From contig JASBZN010000053.1 of NCBI GenBank assembly GCA_029983435.1, forward strand, positions 1-7,291: 7,291 nt of DNA. The letters run 5' to 3'. The stretch comes from Urinicoccus sp. (GTDB lineage Bacteria; Bacillota; Clostridia; Tissierellales; Peptoniphilaceae). Below, piece by piece: positions 6,612 to 7,291 of this stretch. The notes below the pieces were generated by a model. The model had not been told where the DNA came from and searched no databases. It was given only the letters and a program-made list of their open reading frames with translations. Within the stretch, counting starts at the first letter, position 1, and every line of letters starts with the position of its first letter. The position numbers were made by a program, and so were the translations under genes.

Positions 6612-7291
6612 ATGATAGATCATTTAGGTAACTGGTCAAGAAGCCACTATTGTGGTGTTTTGCGTGAAGAAAATGTAGATGAAGATGTTTGTTTAATGGG
6701 ATGGGTTCAAAAGGAAAGAGATTTAGGATCTTTAATTTTTGTAGATTTAAGAGATTTTTCTGGTATCGTCCAATTGGTTTTTAATAATGATACCGACCCA
6801 GATTTATATAAAAAAGCACAAGGCTTACGGTCAGAATTTGTGATTGCAATTAAGGGTAAGCCCCGCATTCGCTCTAATAAAAACCCAAATATTCCTACAG
6901 GAGATATTGAGGTTGTTGTGAGTGAACTAAAGATTTTAAATACATCGGAAGTTCCACCTATCTATGTTAAAGATGGCGACAATGTGGAAGAAACCATGCG
7001 TTTAAAATATCGGACATTAGATTTAAGAAAAGCTGAAATGCAAAGAAATTTAAGAATCCGATCAAAGATTTCTCAATTAACTAGAAATTTCTTTCTAAAT
7101 CATGATTTTGTTGAAATTGAAACCCCGATGTTAACAAAGCCAACTCCAGAAGGGGCTCGGGACTATTTAGTTCCTAGTCGAATAAATAAAGGGAAGTTCT
7201 ATGCCTTGCCTCAATCACCACAGCTCATGAAGCAACTTTTAATGGTTAGTGGCTTTGACCGCTATATTCAAATTACAAAGTGCTTTAGAGA
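6612..7291 (+). CDS. aspS: Aspartyl-tRNA synthetase, N-terminal part (3' end outside window)
   Basis: The frame opens with an ATG behind a strong ribosome binding site and stays open to the window edge, giving 226 codons of a protein normally about 590 aa. AspRS is a class II synthetase that charges tRNA-Asp in the cytosol. The opening SRSHYCGVL (9-17) is typical of bacterial AspRS. The anticodon-binding OB fold is visible at about 25-110 (MGWVQKERDLGSLIFVDLRD at 29-48). Catalytic-domain landmarks follow: LKYRTLDLR (131-139), the motif 1 region ending in VEIETPML (167-174), TPEGARDYLVPSR (178-190), the Asp-binding loop ALPQSPQLMKQLLM (198-211), and ITKCFR (221-226), the beginning of motif 2. 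The GAD insertion and motif 3 lie beyond the edge. L38 and K90 in the anticodon domain resemble discriminating, tRNA-Asp-only enzymes such as E. coli's. The gene has its own promoter in the preceding 57-base gap. Confidence 0.97.
   Translation, partial: MIDHLGNWSRSHYCGVLREENVDEDVCLMGWVQKERDLGSLIFVDLRDFSGIVQLVFNNDTDPDLYKKAQGLRSEFVIAIKGKPRIRSNKNPNIPTGDIEVVVSELKILNTSEVPPIYVKDGDNVEETMRLKYRTLDLRKAEMQRNLRIRSKISQLTRNFFLNHDFVEIETPMLTKPTPEGARDYLVPSRINKGKFYALPQSPQLMKQLLMVSGFDRYIQITKCFR

Noticed and set aside
1..7291. Mobile element, CRISPR array, toxin-antitoxin or phage content
   Set aside because: No transposase, integrase, repeat array, terminal inverted repeat or abrupt change in base composition was seen; the genes are contiguous housekeeping genes.

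Overview
The window is an AT-rich bacterial chromosome segment, with every gene on the + strand and almost no space between genes. Gene content, AT-rich codon use, strong AGGAGG-type ribosome binding sites and the recJ / rel / dtd / MBL-hydrolase / hemZ / aspS order all point to a low-GC Gram-positive anaerobe of the Clostridia or Tissierellia type. That placement is an inference from gene order and motif style; no species can be named from this sequence alone.

Layout from left to right: the 3' end of recJ (ssDNA 5'-3' exonuclease, cut by the window edge); a full-length bifunctional (p)ppGpp synthetase/hydrolase of the Rel/SpoT type; dtd (D-aminoacyl-tRNA deacylase); a small metallo-beta-lactamase-fold hydrolase; a HemZ-type radical SAM protein; an unusual MurE-like amide ligase; and, after a 57-base gap holding a very good SigA-type promoter, the first 226 codons of aspS (aspartyl-tRNA synthetase), cut by the right edge. 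Gaps between genes from recJ to the ligase are 1, 2 and 11 bases, followed by overlaps of 4 and 7 bases. This looks like one transcription unit with translational coupling in its second half; its promoter lies outside the window.

Functionally the block mixes DNA repair (RecJ), the stringent response (Rel), translation quality control (Dtd) and tRNA charging (AspRS), with two less understood enzymes between them (HemZ and the Mur-type ligase). Two genes I would expect from typical Firmicute gene order are absent: apt (usually between recJ and rel) and hisS (usually between hemZ and aspS). The Mur-type ligase sits where hisS would be.

The most interesting item is that ligase. It has the three-domain Mur ligase plan and the probable carbamylated lysine. 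However, several positions that are nearly invariant in true MurE are changed, and the DNPR-type amino-acid recognition motif is missing. It is probably not the housekeeping MurE. Its substrate cannot be read from the sequence. The rest of the window is ordinary housekeeping DNA; I found no mobile element, CRISPR array, RNA gene or long repeat.
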